From Tuwongella immobilis (GTDB lineage Bacteria > Planctomycetota > Planctomycetia > Gemmatales > Gemmataceae), in NCBI RefSeq assembly GCF_901538355.1, contig NZ_LR593887.1, positions 3,572,920 to 3,636,919 on the forward strand: DNA of 64,000 bases. The letters run 5' to 3'. The notes under the pieces are model-generated. The model saw only the letters and a program-made list of their open reading frames with translations, ran no database searches and was not told the origin of the DNA. Shown in pieces: positions 45,205 through 54,804 of the stretch (position 1 is the first letter of the stretch; every line of letters starts with the position of its first letter). The position numbers and the translations under genes were made by a program.

Positions 45205-45768
45205 ATGAAATCGATCATCACCGGCAAAGCGTATGTTCTGGGCGACAACATCGATACCGACCAGATCATCCCGGCGCAGTATTTGACCTATAACCCGTCG
45301 ATTCCTGCTGAATACAAAATGTTCGGCAAGTTTGCCCTCAGCAGCGTTCCTGCCGCGCAAGCCGGCCTTCCGAAGGGGCATGTACCGTTCCACACCGATG
45401 ATGAATTTGTCTCCCCGTATCAAATTATCGTCGCCGGGAAAAACTTCGGCTGTGGCTCCTCGCGGGAACACGCCCCGATTGCGTTGGCCGCTGCGGGCAT
45501 TCATGCCGTCGTCGCGGAATTCTATGCCCGGATTTTCTACCGCAACTCCATCAATGGCGGATACTTGGTCCCTTTGGAATCGAAAGTTCGGCTGGTCGAT
45601 CGCATCTGCACGGGTGACGAACTGACCATCGACCTGGAAAACTCCACCTTGACCAACGTGACGACCGGTGAAACGTGGGAGTTGCACGGCCTGGGTGAAG
45701 TGGCCCCGATTTTAGAAGCGGGCGGAATTTTCTCGTATGCGCGAAAAGTTGGCATGCTCCCCGAATAA
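45205..45768 (+). CDS. leuD: 3-isopropylmalate dehydratase small subunit (or homoaconitase-like)
   Basis: 187 residues. It is the swivel domain of the 4Fe-4S dehydratase that isomerises 2- and 3-isopropylmalate in leucine synthesis. The conserved start NIDTDQIIPAQYL, FGCGSSREHAP and ARIFYRNSINGGYL are clear. It is of the short form that works with a separate large subunit (leuC), which is not in this window. A hairpin follows at 45794-45832. A homoaconitase or related role cannot be excluded. Confidence 0.9.
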   Translation: MKSIITGKAYVLGDNIDTDQIIPAQYLTYNPSIPAEYKMFGKFALSSVPAAQAGLPKGHVPFHTDDEFVSPYQIIVAGKNFGCGSSREHAPIALAAAGIHAVVAEFYARIFYRNSINGGYLVPLESKVRLVDRICTGDELTIDLENSTLTNVTTGETWELHGLGEVAPILEAGGIFSYARKVGMLPE

Positions 45769-45793
45769 TGTCCGGATCTTCTGTCGGTTTCGC

Positions 45794-45832
45794 TCTCGCA
45801 GAAATCTCCCATCCGCTTCGATTTCTGCGAGA
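45794..45832 (+). terminator. Hairpin after leuD
   Basis: A perfect 13-bp stem (45794-45806 with 45820-45832) and 13-base loop starts 26 bases after the leuD stop. It lacks a T-tract (CTCCCCCT follows). The gene-free stretch 45769-46075 also holds a possible cdd promoter. Confidence 0.55.
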
Positions 45833-45904
45833 CTCCCCCTTCCCAGATTCCTACCGATCGTTAGTCAGAAATATCGTTTACTCGCCACATTATCGAAAAG
45901 TTTG

Positions 45905-45933
45905 TTGAATTCGCCTATTCATGCAATTAGCAT
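45905..45933 (+). promoter_or_regulatory. Possible promoter of cdd-upp
   Basis: TTGAAT (45905-45910) and TAGCAT (45928-45933) are separated by 17 bases. A 7-bp inverted repeat AATTCGT/ACGAATT (45964-45988) would lie in the long leader before ATG 46076. Confidence 0.3.
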
Positions 45934-46075
45934 CTACAATCGATACAAGACTGTTCTTGGAGAAATTCGTCACCAACTCCAACGAATTCAACAGAATTGA
46001 TCGGATATGTGGTTGCCCACCACGAACAGACAACGTATCTTTAGCGCAATATCGCTCACCACACGGATATTCGGG

Positions 46076-46480
46076 ATGGATCCATCAAACATCGATGATC
46101 TTCTGATTCAGACTGCTTCTCAGGCTCGTCGGTTTGCGGTTGCCGACTTTTCTGATTTTGCTGTCGGTGCGGCCCTGCTGACCAGCTCGGGTCAGATCAT
46201 CCATGGATGTAACATCGAGAATGCGACCTATGGATTGACTGTCTGCGCGGAACGCGTCGCACTCTGGAAAGCACTCTCCGATGGGCATCGGGAGTTCCGC
46301 CAAATTGCGATCGTGACCGATGCTCCAACGCTTACCCCACCGTGTGGAGCCTGTCGCCAACTGCTTTGGGAATTTTGCGGAGACATGAAAATTCTGCTGG
46401 CAAACACAACTGGTCTTGTCCAGAATCATCAATTAAGTATTCTTTTACCATTCCCATTCGACCGTCGTTCTCTTACCTGA
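46076..46480 (+). CDS. cdd: Cytidine deaminase
   Basis: 134 residues, the usual length of the homotetrameric type. It hydrolyses cytidine or deoxycytidine to uridine for pyrimidine salvage. Zinc ligands and the catalytic Glu are in TVCAERVAL (Cys57, Glu59) and PPCGACRQLL (Cys90, Cys93); HGCNIENATYG is also conserved. ATG 46076 gives the standard length, although its SD is weak. upp follows after 17 bp, forming a salvage pair. Confidence 0.93.
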   Translation: MDPSNIDDLLIQTASQARRFAVADFSDFAVGAALLTSSGQIIHGCNIENATYGLTVCAERVALWKALSDGHREFRQIAIVTDAPTLTPPCGACRQLLWEFCGDMKILLANTTGLVQNHQLSILLPFPFDRRSLT

Positions 46481-46497
46481 TTCATCTGGAGTGATTC

Positions 46498-47139
46498 ATG
46501 CCTCCGTCCCCAGTGATTATCTCGCGGCATCCGTTAATCGCTGACAAATTGCTGCGACTGCGCGACAAAGAAACACCACCGGCCGAGTTTCGTCGGCTCA
46601 TCCGGCAATTGGCGCAACTGCTGTTTGTGGAAGCGACCAGCGATCTCGAAACCAAACCGACATCCGTGCGAACTCCGTTGGCCGAATGCCCCGGAATTCG
46701 ACTCGCCAGCCGAATCGGTTTCGTGCCCATTCTGCGAGCCGGCATGGGGATGGCCGAAGCAATGCTCGAACTGGTGCCCGATTCATCGGTATGGCATATT
46801 GGCGTGGCACGCAATCACGAAACTTTGCAACCCGAAGTCTACTACGAACGCTTCTCCAAGCTGCCCCCGAATCTGGACATCGCCTTCGTGCTGGATCCGA
46901 TGCTGGCGACGGGTGGATCGGCAATCGAAGCTGTCGCTCGAGTCAAGGAATGGGGCGTCAAGAAAATTCGCTTCATCGGCCTGATCGCCGCCAACGAAGG
47001 AATCAAAGCCCTGCAAAAAGCGCACCCCAAGGTGCCGGTCTACCTTGGGGCGATTGATTCGCATCTGAGCGAGAAAGGCTACATCATTCCCGGGTTGGGC
47101 GATGCCGGCGACCGGGAATTCGGATCCATTTCGGAGTGA
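46498..47139 (+). CDS. upp: Uracil phosphoribosyltransferase
   Basis: 213 residues. It makes UMP from uracil and PRPP in the cytoplasm. Conserved parts are TPLAECPGIRL, VPILRAGMGMAEAM, YYERFSKLP, the PRPP loop VLDPMLATGGSAIEA and IPGLGDAGDREFG at the end. GGAG lies about 7 bases before the ATG. It follows cdd by 17 bp, and together they salvage cytidine or uracil. Confidence 0.96.
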   Translation: MPPSPVIISRHPLIADKLLRLRDKETPPAEFRRLIRQLAQLLFVEATSDLETKPTSVRTPLAECPGIRLASRIGFVPILRAGMGMAEAMLELVPDSSVWHIGVARNHETLQPEVYYERFSKLPPNLDIAFVLDPMLATGGSAIEAVARVKEWGVKKIRFIGLIAANEGIKALQKAHPKVPVYLGAIDSHLSEKGYIIPGLGDAGDREFGSISE

Positions 47140-47147
47140 GCGTCGAA

Positions 47148-47714
47148 TTATTCTTTGAAGCCCCGTAGCCACTGATCAAACCCAGCACGATAGCGTTTGA
47201 CGGTTGCTGCGGGGCCACTCATGCGAATTTGAAAATTGGCGTTCGGCGTCTCAAAAATGACCCAAATCACCGAATAATTCGCTCGCTGCTCCTCTTTCGA
47301 TTTCGGATCAAACGGACGCTCTTTGAAGACCCACGTCCCATTGACTTCCATTTGCGAAACCTTAGCCTTGCCAACCTGGAATGATTCCATCTTGGAAATC
47401 GATTCCAGCGTTTGATTGGCCGGAGGAATGAACTGCTCACGCCAGCGGAGCATATTCTGCTCGACGCTCCCGCGAACATTCGGTAGAATCGTCACTTCCC
47501 CATCGAATGGTTCCCCTTCCGCCTTCGGGAGTCGATATTGGTAATCGCGTAATCGATTGGCCGGCTTCTCGGCTTTCCATTCTTTGGGTGGCGAGGACTG
47601 GAACGAATCCAACTCGGTTGGCCCGCCCAACTTCGATTTCGGATCGGCTCCCCATGCCGTCGCCCCGATCCAACTCCAGGCCAGAATCCACACGGCACAT
47701 CGAACGATGCTCAT
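47148..47714 (-). CDS. Small secreted protein of unknown function
   Basis: 188 residues. A signal peptide (AVWILAWSWIGATAWGA-D) precedes a beta-rich domain with KEWKAEKPANRLRDYQYRLP and NYSVIWVIFETPNANFQIRMSG. It starts with ATGA, overlapping the stop of the upstream PVC-type dehydrogenase (47711-47714), so translation is likely coupled. The domain resembles other planctomycete hypothetical proteins; no family name is certain. Confidence 0.72.
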   Translation of the reverse strand: MSIVRCAVWILAWSWIGATAWGADPKSKLGGPTELDSFQSSPPKEWKAEKPANRLRDYQYRLPKAEGEPFDGEVTILPNVRGSVEQNMLRWREQFIPPANQTLESISKMESFQVGKAKVSQMEVNGTWVFKERPFDPKSKEEQRANYSVIWVIFETPNANFQIRMSGPAATVKRYRAGFDQWLRGFKE

Positions 47715-50677
47715 GGCTGTTTCTCCGGTTTCGAGCGTTTTTCTTCCGAAATCGAGGTGAGATATGCGACGAGATTCGCAATATCCTGATTGCTCAACGG
47801 ATCCAATAAGCCGCTGGGCATCAGCGAACGGGTCGATGGCCGCTTGCTCACAATCTGATTGGCGTTCAGCCGAATCGTTGCGGTTGCGGTCTGCAACAAG
47901 ACGCCATCGGTTGCTTCATACACAATCATTCCTACAACAATCTGTCCAACATCGGTTTCGTATTCCATGGCACGATATCGGCTGGAAATATCGCGGTCGG
48001 GCTGAATCAGGGCCAAGAGCAGATCATCGCGGCGAAATCGCTTGGTGACTCCGCTGAGATCGGGTCCGAGCCGTAGCCCGCCGCCGCTGGCACCCCCATG
48101 ACAGGCGATGCACCCCGTCTGCTGAAAGATGCGTCGGCCCGCCTCGGCATCCCCCGCCGACCAATCGATTTTCGCCAATCGCTGCTGCCAAGCGGACCAA
48201 TCGACGTTGGACGAACTGAGTCGTTTGGCAATCGCGGGTTTGGCTTGTTCCAACCAAGTTACCCATAACTTTGCATCGCTGCCAAACGTCTGACCGGTCG
48301 ATTCTCGCAAACGTGCGGTCACGATTGGCTTCCATTTTTCGCCCGCCGTCTCCGTTTGGGCCCGCTGCAGCAATCGCACGAATGCGACAATCTCGTCCGC
48401 ATCCCCCGCCCGATTCAGTTGCCCAAGTCCCTTCAAGCAGGCATCCACCACCGCAGGCTGCAACGATTCCAACCCACTCAGCAACAACCGACGATCATTC
48501 TCCTTGGGATCGCGGGCGAGAATACTGACCACGGCATCGCGATTTCCAGATTCGCTCGCCAACCGCTCCAGCACCGACCGAACCGATTCAACGGGCAATT
48601 CCCCCAGTCGAGCGATGATTTCCGGCGGCCAATTCGCATCGGCGTCGCTGGCAGCAATGGCATCGCGATAGCGTTCCGCAGCGCGAATCCGAATCGCCGA
48701 GGAATCATCCAGCCAGATCGCATGTTCCGGCCGACCGAATGCGGGATGCTCCACAACCGCTCGCGAAAAATTCGGCAACGACTCTTGCAAGGCTTGGCGA
48801 GTTTCGCGCATCCGCAGCGGCCAATTGCGATCCCGAGGCAACTGAGCCGCATCCAACCGACGATCCAACTCCAACACCACCGCTACAATCGGGGCCAATT
48901 CCGATTCCGGTCGCGGGGTTGCCCATTGGAATCGACTCATCACGATCAGTCGATGAATCTGCTCCAGCGGATCACCCGTCATCGCCAAAGAATCGAGCAC
49001 CCGTTTCCACAATGTTTCCGAATTCGATCGGATCATCGCCGCCAACCGCAGCAATTCCCGATCCAGCGTCGCATCTCCGGTCGGAAACACCCGCTCCAAG
49101 CTCGCCTGAATCGCCGGCCGACTTGCGACCACCTCACCCCGCAGGGCATACCCTTCCGCAACGCGATTGAGGCTGCGACGATCGCCCAAATCACCCAATC
49201 GACGTTCGATAGCCCGAATCGCCAACAGACGCACCTCGGAATCATTCGACTTTCGTTCCAACAGTGCAATTGCCGTCGGAATCGCGGAATCCGCTTGTCG
49301 ATCCGCCAGTTCGAGCGCAAGCATTGCTTGGATCAGCGGTTGCGACTGATTCACCAGCAGCGTTTGCAGTTGCGACAACGAACAGCGCCGCAGCAACGGC
49401 CCCGCCGCGATCCGCACCATTCGGTCGGATGATCCCAGCGCATCAATCAACTTCGGTTCCCAACTTGCCCAATCGATCGATTCCGCTTGCGCTTCCCGCA
49501 GTAGTTCCCGTTCCAGAGAGCGCTCCGCGGTCAACTTGGGAATCGGTTGCGGATTCCCCGAATCCATGATTGGCGGCGGGCCGGTCCAGCGAACGCGATA
49601 CACGGCACCTTGGGTGCCGCGACCACCGACGGAAATCAACAAATCCCCGCGAGTGGGATCAACGGCTAGGCTTGTCGGGGCGAATCCGACGGAACCAGTG
49701 GTTTCGATAAATCGGCTGGGTTTGTCGGTGCGCATTCCGCTGGCCGGATCGACTGGGATGAACCAGACTTGGCCGAGCGTCCAATCCGCTGCCCAGAAGC
49801 CATTTCGATACGGGGCCGGAAATCGGGACAGATGCGCGGCCACACCCCCCGTGGGCGAGCCGCGACCCAGTTCCGCAATCGGCGGGACGACATCCGGGAA
49901 ATAGGGCGGCATGCGCCACGTTCCCGACCGTTGCGGCGACAACCACCCGTGATGCCCTCCACCGACAATTCGGTAGAAGCGAGTCGGTTCGTACCAGGGC
50001 AACCCGATGCATCGTTCGTTGTCGGAATCGAACGTAAACGCATCCCCCGTCGGGCCGAAATCGAATCCGTAGGCGTTGCGAAATCCGTGGGCCACCACTT
50101 CGACTTGCGAATCATCGGGCGAGATTCGAACCAATGTACCGGCATCCCAAGTCTGCAAGATCGACTTTTTGCTGACTTCTTTTGGGCTAATCCCCGACAT
50201 ATTTCCGCATAGCAGATATAGCCACCGATCTGGCCCACGTCGCAGGGCATGGGCATCGTGTTCCCCACCCGTTTTGACCGAGAGAATCTTTTTCGGCGGC
50301 CCGTCCCAGCGATCATCGCCATCCGCATCCAGCAAGCGCCAAACACCGCCGTTACTGGTCACGGTCAGCGATCCCGCTTCGGCCAGAAGTCCCATCGCGC
50401 CATCCAGAAACGGCGTTTGCAGATCTTCGACGCGGTCATAGATTCCATCTCGATTGGTATCATGCAATCGTCGCAGGTAGCCGCGACCGGCGACAATCAC
50501 CCGCCCCTTCGGATCGCAGGTCATGCAGGTGATGTCAGTCGCCTGGGCATCGGTCGCCACTTGTTCAATGGTGAATCCCGTCGGCACCCGCAACCCATCG
50601 ACACCTGCCGATGCAGTCGCTGCGGACAGAAGCACGAGAAATGCCACGCCCCCGAATCCCCGATCAATCAAACGCAT
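47711..50677 (-). CDS. Secreted PVC-type membrane-bound dehydrogenase with CxxCH haem site
   Basis: 988 residues. Signal peptide (FGGVAFLVLLSAATASA) then a beta-propeller dehydrogenase-like domain (about 20-360; CDPKGRVIVAGRGYLRRL, NAYGFDFGPTGDAFTFDSD), a HEAT-like helical middle part, and a C-terminal cytochrome c-like domain with CIACH near residue 853 and LGPDLSGV. ATG 50677 was chosen for the signal and SD. It overlaps the upstream thiL by 14 bp and the next gene by 4 bp. Electron donors and substrate are unknown; the family is common in planctomycetes and verrucomicrobia. Confidence 0.88.
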   Translation of the reverse strand: MRLIDRGFGGVAFLVLLSAATASAGVDGLRVPTGFTIEQVATDAQATDITCMTCDPKGRVIVAGRGYLRRLHDTNRDGIYDRVEDLQTPFLDGAMGLLAEAGSLTVTSNGGVWRLLDADGDDRWDGPPKKILSVKTGGEHDAHALRRGPDRWLYLLCGNMSGISPKEVSKKSILQTWDAGTLVRISPDDSQVEVVAHGFRNAYGFDFGPTGDAFTFDSDNERCIGLPWYEPTRFYRIVGGGHHGWLSPQRSGTWRMPPYFPDVVPPIAELGRGSPTGGVAAHLSRFPAPYRNGFWAADWTLGQVWFIPVDPASGMRTDKPSRFIETTGSVGFAPTSLAVDPTRGDLLISVGGRGTQGAVYRVRWTGPPPIMDSGNPQPIPKLTAERSLERELLREAQAESIDWASWEPKLIDALGSSDRMVRIAAGPLLRRCSLSQLQTLLVNQSQPLIQAMLALELADRQADSAIPTAIALLERKSNDSEVRLLAIRAIERRLGDLGDRRSLNRVAEGYALRGEVVASRPAIQASLERVFPTGDATLDRELLRLAAMIRSNSETLWKRVLDSLAMTGDPLEQIHRLIVMSRFQWATPRPESELAPIVAVVLELDRRLDAAQLPRDRNWPLRMRETRQALQESLPNFSRAVVEHPAFGRPEHAIWLDDSSAIRIRAAERYRDAIAASDADANWPPEIIARLGELPVESVRSVLERLASESGNRDAVVSILARDPKENDRRLLLSGLESLQPAVVDACLKGLGQLNRAGDADEIVAFVRLLQRAQTETAGEKWKPIVTARLRESTGQTFGSDAKLWVTWLEQAKPAIAKRLSSSNVDWSAWQQRLAKIDWSAGDAEAGRRIFQQTGCIACHGGASGGGLRLGPDLSGVTKRFRRDDLLLALIQPDRDISSRYRAMEYETDVGQIVVGMIVYEATDGVLLQTATATIRLNANQIVSKRPSTRSLMPSGLLDPLSNQDIANLVAYLTSISEEKRSKPEKQP

Positions 50678-51587
50678 GAACGTACCCCCCTGCGGGCAAT
50701 GGCCGACGCGTCCCAGCTTCGTCCAACCACACTCCGGACTCGGCCACCGCGATTCCAACTTGCGAAATGGATAATCCCGTGACCGGCTGAGCGTCGATCA
50801 GTTTTCGTCCATCTTCGGGTGAAACCGTGAACAGCAACTCGAAATCCTCGCCATCGCACAGCGCATGCTCCAACTGCGATTTCCCGTCTTGCTCCGCGAG
50901 ACGTTCGGCGCTCGCATGAATCGGAATTTGCGCGGCATTCAACACAAATCCGCACCGACTCTCTCGGGCTAAGTGATGCACATCCGACGACATTCCATCG
51001 CTCAGATCGATCATCGCATGCAGATCGACACATTCGCTCAGCCAGAGTGCTTCCCGCACCCGCGGCGTGAAGTCGAGATGGTGGCCGAGGATACTCCCCC
51101 CCAATCGCCCGGTGACACAGAGCCAATCGCCGGGTTTGGCACCACTGCGGCGCACCGGTCCACGCGGGTTAGCCTCGCCCAATACCGTCACCGAAATAAC
51201 TAGTTCGCCCGTCCAACTGTTGGTGTCCCCGCCGATGATGGCGACGCCGAATCGGTCGGCGACCTCGCGCATGCCCCGATACAAGTCTTCGGCAATCGCG
51301 CGTCCGCCACTTCGAGGCAGTCCCACGCTGACGACCGCCGCAACCGGCACCCCGGCCATGGCGGCAATGTCGCTGAGATTCACCGACATCGCCTTGCGGC
51401 CCACGCGAAAAGCACCCGCTTCCGCCAGTCGGAAACAGCTCCCTTCCAGCAGCATATCGGTGGTCACCAGCGTGAGCCGATCGCCCGGAAATTCCATGGC
51501 CGCGGTGTCATCTCCCGGCCCAATGCGCACCCGATCCACCGACGGAGTCCGTTCGCGCAACCAATCAATCCAAGCAAATTCACTCAT
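50664..51587 (-). CDS. thiL: Thiamine-monophosphate kinase
   Basis: 307 residues. It phosphorylates thiamine monophosphate to the diphosphate using ATP. Motifs are IGPGDDTAAM near the start, TTDMLLEGSCF (acidic Mg/ATP site), KAMSVNLSDIAAMAG, VAIIGGDTNSW and LSDGMSSD. ATG 51587 (MSEFAW) is the usual start; a longer frame to 51617 lacks support. The last 14 bp overlap the start of the PVC dehydrogenase gene, so the two are translated from one message. Confidence 0.95.
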   Translation of the reverse strand: MSEFAWIDWLRERTPSVDRVRIGPGDDTAAMEFPGDRLTLVTTDMLLEGSCFRLAEAGAFRVGRKAMSVNLSDIAAMAGVPVAAVVSVGLPRSGGRAIAEDLYRGMREVADRFGVAIIGGDTNSWTGELVISVTVLGEANPRGPVRRSGAKPGDWLCVTGRLGGSILGHHLDFTPRVREALWLSECVDLHAMIDLSDGMSSDVHHLARESRCGFVLNAAQIPIHASAERLAEQDGKSQLEHALCDGEDFELLFTVSPEDGRKLIDAQPVTGLSISQVGIAVAESGVWLDEAGTRRPLPAGGYVHAFD

Positions 51588-51718
51588 TCCAGATTCTCGT
51601 CGGGTCAGTCTCGCCAAGCGTGTTCGGGTCCGTTAAACTATTCCCGGATCGACCGTTTCGACAGGCCAGTATCGGCTGTGGATGCGGGTTCGATGCCGAC
51701 TATCGGGAGCATGCGCAG

Positions 51719-53590
51719 ATGACCGCGTTTCACTTCTCGGCACCGCGAACCCCTCCCGGATCGCACTCGCAAGCCAATCGTATCGCATCTCCCACTCTGA
51801 TGACGTTTGGACAACCGCGATTCCAAATTGAGTCCGAAGTGGTCGCCATCCAGTTTACCGAAGAAGAATCGTGCTGGACCATCGAAGAATCGGGAATCTT
51901 GCGTCGTTGGTCGCAAGATGGTGTCCCATGCGAGCGATTCTTTCTCAGCGATACCGAACATCTTTGGTGCTTTGGCCCCACTGCGGAAATGCTCGTCAGT
52001 GCGGGCGATGAACTGATGATCTGGGATATTCCGACCGGAACGCTCGCCGAACGGCTGCCAAGCGACGGCTGGGTGACTGCGATTGCGACATCGCCACACG
52101 GAAATTGGATCGCTGCCGGTCGTGAAGATGGCATGCTGATCGTTTGGGATCGTCGAAATCTGCGACGATTGTTCCAGATTCCGGCACATCCCGGCGCGAT
52201 TGCAGCCATGGCAATCGCACCGAATGGCAATGCGATTGCCACCGTTGGTGAAGATCGGCGCGTGCGCATCTGGAGTCTGCCGCACGGGGGCCGGACCGCC
52301 GATTGGATCGCTGGTTCGGATCGGGTGAGTGCCATCGCGTGGCATCCGCAGCAGCCGTGGGTCGCAACCGCGGGTTGGGATGGTCGCATTCGATTGTGGT
52401 CACCGCCGAATGTTCGGCCGATGCGAGAATGGCAACTACACGATGAGCAAGCGAATTTTCTGCAATTTTCCCCAAACGGCGAATGGCTTGCGACCGCATC
52501 CACTGGCCCAAGTGTGCATCTCTGGCCGCTCGACGACACATCGCCATTGGTTCCGCCGCTCTCGGCTGGCGATGGCGAACTCCGCTGCTTAGCCTTTTCT
52601 CCGGACGGCATGCACTTGGCCACGGCGGGCGAATCGACCGCATTTCGCATCTGGAATCTTCCGGAAGGCGAGTTGCCAGAAGAGGATGCGTCGGCGGGGA
52701 CGGCACCGCATCGGATTGCCTGGCTGGGCGGTCCGCATCCCCGGATTCTCTCCAACGGAACCGGTCGGGTGTGGCTGTGGTCTGCCGATGGACACGAAGT
52801 CCGATCGTTTGTACCGGATTCGTTCGTGCGAGATCTTGCCGTTTCGCCAGATCAGCAGCGGTTTCTCTGCCTCGATCCGGCAGGCCAGATTCGGCTACAC
52901 GATGCGGAAAATGGGCGATTGATTCGTACATTTCTGGGACCAATCGGTGCGGCAGATCATCTCATCTTCGCCCCCGATTCGCAGCAATTTGTAGTGGCGA
53001 GTTTGGACGATGGCGCGGTTTGGCTCTACTCCATCGACCACGAGCAACCGTGTCTGATTCTCGAAGCAGCGGCTGATACTGCGACAATCGAATCGCTGGC
53101 ATTCTCCCCCGATGGACGGGAGTTGATCGTCGGCGGCATCAACATCATGGCCACGAGTGGGCACAGCGGCTGCGTCGCGGTGTGGGATTTGTCCAAAGCG
53201 CGAGTCCGAATCAATCGCATGGTCGGGGTTTCTGCGCTGAGTGTGGCCCCGCATGGCGACCTAATCGCACTCGCAACCGTGGATGAATGGATCGAATTAT
53301 GGAATCCGGCGACCGATTCGCTGCTCCGATCGCCGATGGCGGCTCCCGACTGGGTCGAATGCTTGGCCATTGATCCCACCGGAGCGTGGCTGGTGGCAGG
53401 CTGCCGCGATCGCACGCTGCGAATCTGGTCGATTCCCGATGGCGCCATCGGCGTGGCCCGATCGATGGAAAGCATCGTGCAGCGAATCGCATTCTCCGAA
53501 GATGGTCAAACGCTCATCACCGGAAATGCGAATTCGACCATTCACTCAATTCGCTGGCCCGCATTGCTCGCGGAACTCACCGCCGAATGA
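51719..53590 (+). CDS. WD40-repeat protein
   Basis: 623 residues with about 11-13 WD40-type blades from residue 30 to the end. Blade ends visible include LMIWDIPTG, LIVWDRRNL, VRIWSLPHG, IRLWSPPN, VHLWPLDD, FRIWNLPEG, VWLWSADG, VWLYSIDH, VAVWDLSK, IELWNPAT and LRIWSIPDG. This number suggests two seven-bladed propellers. No enzyme domain or signal peptide is clear, so it is likely a cytoplasmic scaffold. ATG 51719 has GGGAG about 9 bases upstream; a GTG at 51620 would overlap no known domain. Confidence 0.85.
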   Translation: MTAFHFSAPRTPPGSHSQANRIASPTLMTFGQPRFQIESEVVAIQFTEEESCWTIEESGILRRWSQDGVPCERFFLSDTEHLWCFGPTAEMLVSAGDELMIWDIPTGTLAERLPSDGWVTAIATSPHGNWIAAGREDGMLIVWDRRNLRRLFQIPAHPGAIAAMAIAPNGNAIATVGEDRRVRIWSLPHGGRTADWIAGSDRVSAIAWHPQQPWVATAGWDGRIRLWSPPNVRPMREWQLHDEQANFLQFSPNGEWLATASTGPSVHLWPLDDTSPLVPPLSAGDGELRCLAFSPDGMHLATAGESTAFRIWNLPEGELPEEDASAGTAPHRIAWLGGPHPRILSNGTGRVWLWSADGHEVRSFVPDSFVRDLAVSPDQQRFLCLDPAGQIRLHDAENGRLIRTFLGPIGAADHLIFAPDSQQFVVASLDDGAVWLYSIDHEQPCLILEAAADTATIESLAFSPDGRELIVGGINIMATSGHSGCVAVWDLSKARVRINRMVGVSALSVAPHGDLIALATVDEWIELWNPATDSLLRSPMAAPDWVECLAIDPTGAWLVAGCRDRTLRIWSIPDGAIGVARSMESIVQRIAFSEDGQTLITGNANSTIHSIRWPALLAELTAE

Positions 53591-53605
53591 TCGACCGTCG
53601 CGGCG

Positions 53606-54154
53606 TCATTTTTGCAATTCCACGAATGTCTTGCGGAACTTCGAGACTTTCGGCGACACCACCACCTGGCAATATCCTTCGTAGGGGTGGCTGCGGAAAT
53701 ATCCCTGGTGGTAATCCTCGGCCTTGAAGAATGTTGTGGTTGGCACAACCTGCGTGACAATCGGGTTGGGGTAGACGTTCTCGGCTTCCAATGCGGCGAT
53801 CACCTCGCGGGCGACCGATGCCTGTTCCTCATGATGGGTGAAAATCACCGAACGATACTGCGTGCCCACGTCGGCCCCCTGGCGGTTGAGGGTGGTCGGA
53901 TCGTGAATCACGAAGAAAATTTCGAGTAATTGTCGGAATGAGATCACCGTGGGATCAAAGGTGATTCGCACGACTTCGGCGTGGCCGGTCGATCCGCCGC
54001 AGACTTGGCGGTAGGACGGCTGATCGATGTGCCCCCCTTCGTAGCCGGATTCCACGAGTTGGACGCCCTTGACTTGCTCGAACACGGCTTCCAGACACCA
54101 AAAGCAGCCGCCCCCGAGTGTGGCAACTGCGGTTTCTTGCGGTTGGTCGGTCAT
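53606..54154 (-). CDS. msrA: Peptide-methionine (S)-S-oxide reductase
   Basis: 182 residues. It repairs oxidised methionine (S-sulfoxide) in proteins. The catalytic motif GGGCFWCLEAVF has Cys17 (nucleophile) and Cys20. GHAEVVRITFDP, TLNRQGADVGTQYRS and YFKAED-like segments (FFKAEDYHQGYF) are characteristic. The start has GAGGGGGAAATC upstream. Its stop is 15 bp from the stop of the convergent WD40 gene. The 326-base stretch 54155-54480 upstream holds no gene. Confidence 0.96.
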   Translation of the reverse strand: MTDQPQETAVATLGGGCFWCLEAVFEQVKGVQLVESGYEGGHIDQPSYRQVCGGSTGHAEVVRITFDPTVISFRQLLEIFFVIHDPTTLNRQGADVGTQYRSVIFTHHEEQASVAREVIAALEAENVYPNPIVTQVVPTTTFFKAEDYHQGYFRSHPYEGYCQVVVSPKVSKFRKTFVELQK

Positions 54155-54480
54155 GATTTCCCCCTCATGATGGTGACGATCCTGTTACCTTCCATAGTAG
54201 TCACCCGCGTGATGAAAAGACGGCACTCCTTCCGATCCCGACGCCCCATCCACGGTAACAGTCGAAATCGGCGATCGCGCCGGCTGCGCATTTCCGGGTC
54301 AGCGCGGGTTCACGGGCGCGTGATTCGCACGCATCCCAGACGAGGTGCGACCCGAACGATTGGCGCAAACCGTAAATTCCTGATTTCTCCCCTCAAGATG
54401 GGAATCGGGAGATCCGATACATACAGCATCGGGTTCATCCGGTCACACCGGACCAAGAGAACGAGCGAGAGGGGACGGGT

Positions 54481-54699
54481 ATGCGGCGGAAGCTGTTGCT
54501 GGCGATTCTTGCCGGCTGTGGCCTGATCAATTCGGGCTGTCTGATTAATGCGTATTCGAGCGATCCAAACGTTCGCATGTCGCAAATGCTCAACCAGTCG
54601 GAAGACCTCCGACAAATCGGCTACGAATGGCGACGGATTTGGTTCACCGACCAACCGTCTCACCTGACGCCGGAACGTATTCACGGCGGTATTCAATAA
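54481..54699 (+). CDS. Small lipoprotein-like peptide
   Basis: 72 residues. The start has GAGGGG about 6 bases upstream. An N-terminal signal with two possible lipid-attachment cysteines (ILAGC at 13, NSGC at 20) is followed by about 50 polar residues (QSEDLRQIGYEWRRIWF). The function is unknown; envelope location is expected. A hairpin terminator follows at 54723-54795. The stretch 54155-54480 upstream holds its promoter region, but no convincing -35/-10 was found. Confidence 0.7.
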   Translation: MRRKLLLAILAGCGLINSGCLINAYSSDPNVRMSQMLNQSEDLRQIGYEWRRIWFTDQPSHLTPERIHGGIQ

Positions 54700-54722
54700 G
54701 CCTGAGAATCCGGAAGAAAAAA

Positions 54723-54795
54723 CCGGGCATCGTTCGATCGGCCAGGAAGTCGAGTCCCCTGGCACGAATCGCACGATGCCCGGCGTGCGTTTTTC
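54723..54795 (+). terminator. Two-tier rho-independent terminator
   Basis: Outer 11-bp stem CCGGGCATCGT/ACGATGCCCGG (54723-54733, 54773-54783) encloses an inner stem GCCAGG/CCTGGC (54741-54746, 54758-54763). T5 follows at 54791-54795. It sits between convergent genes. Confidence 0.7.
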
Positions 54796-54804
54796 ACCCC
54801 GAGA

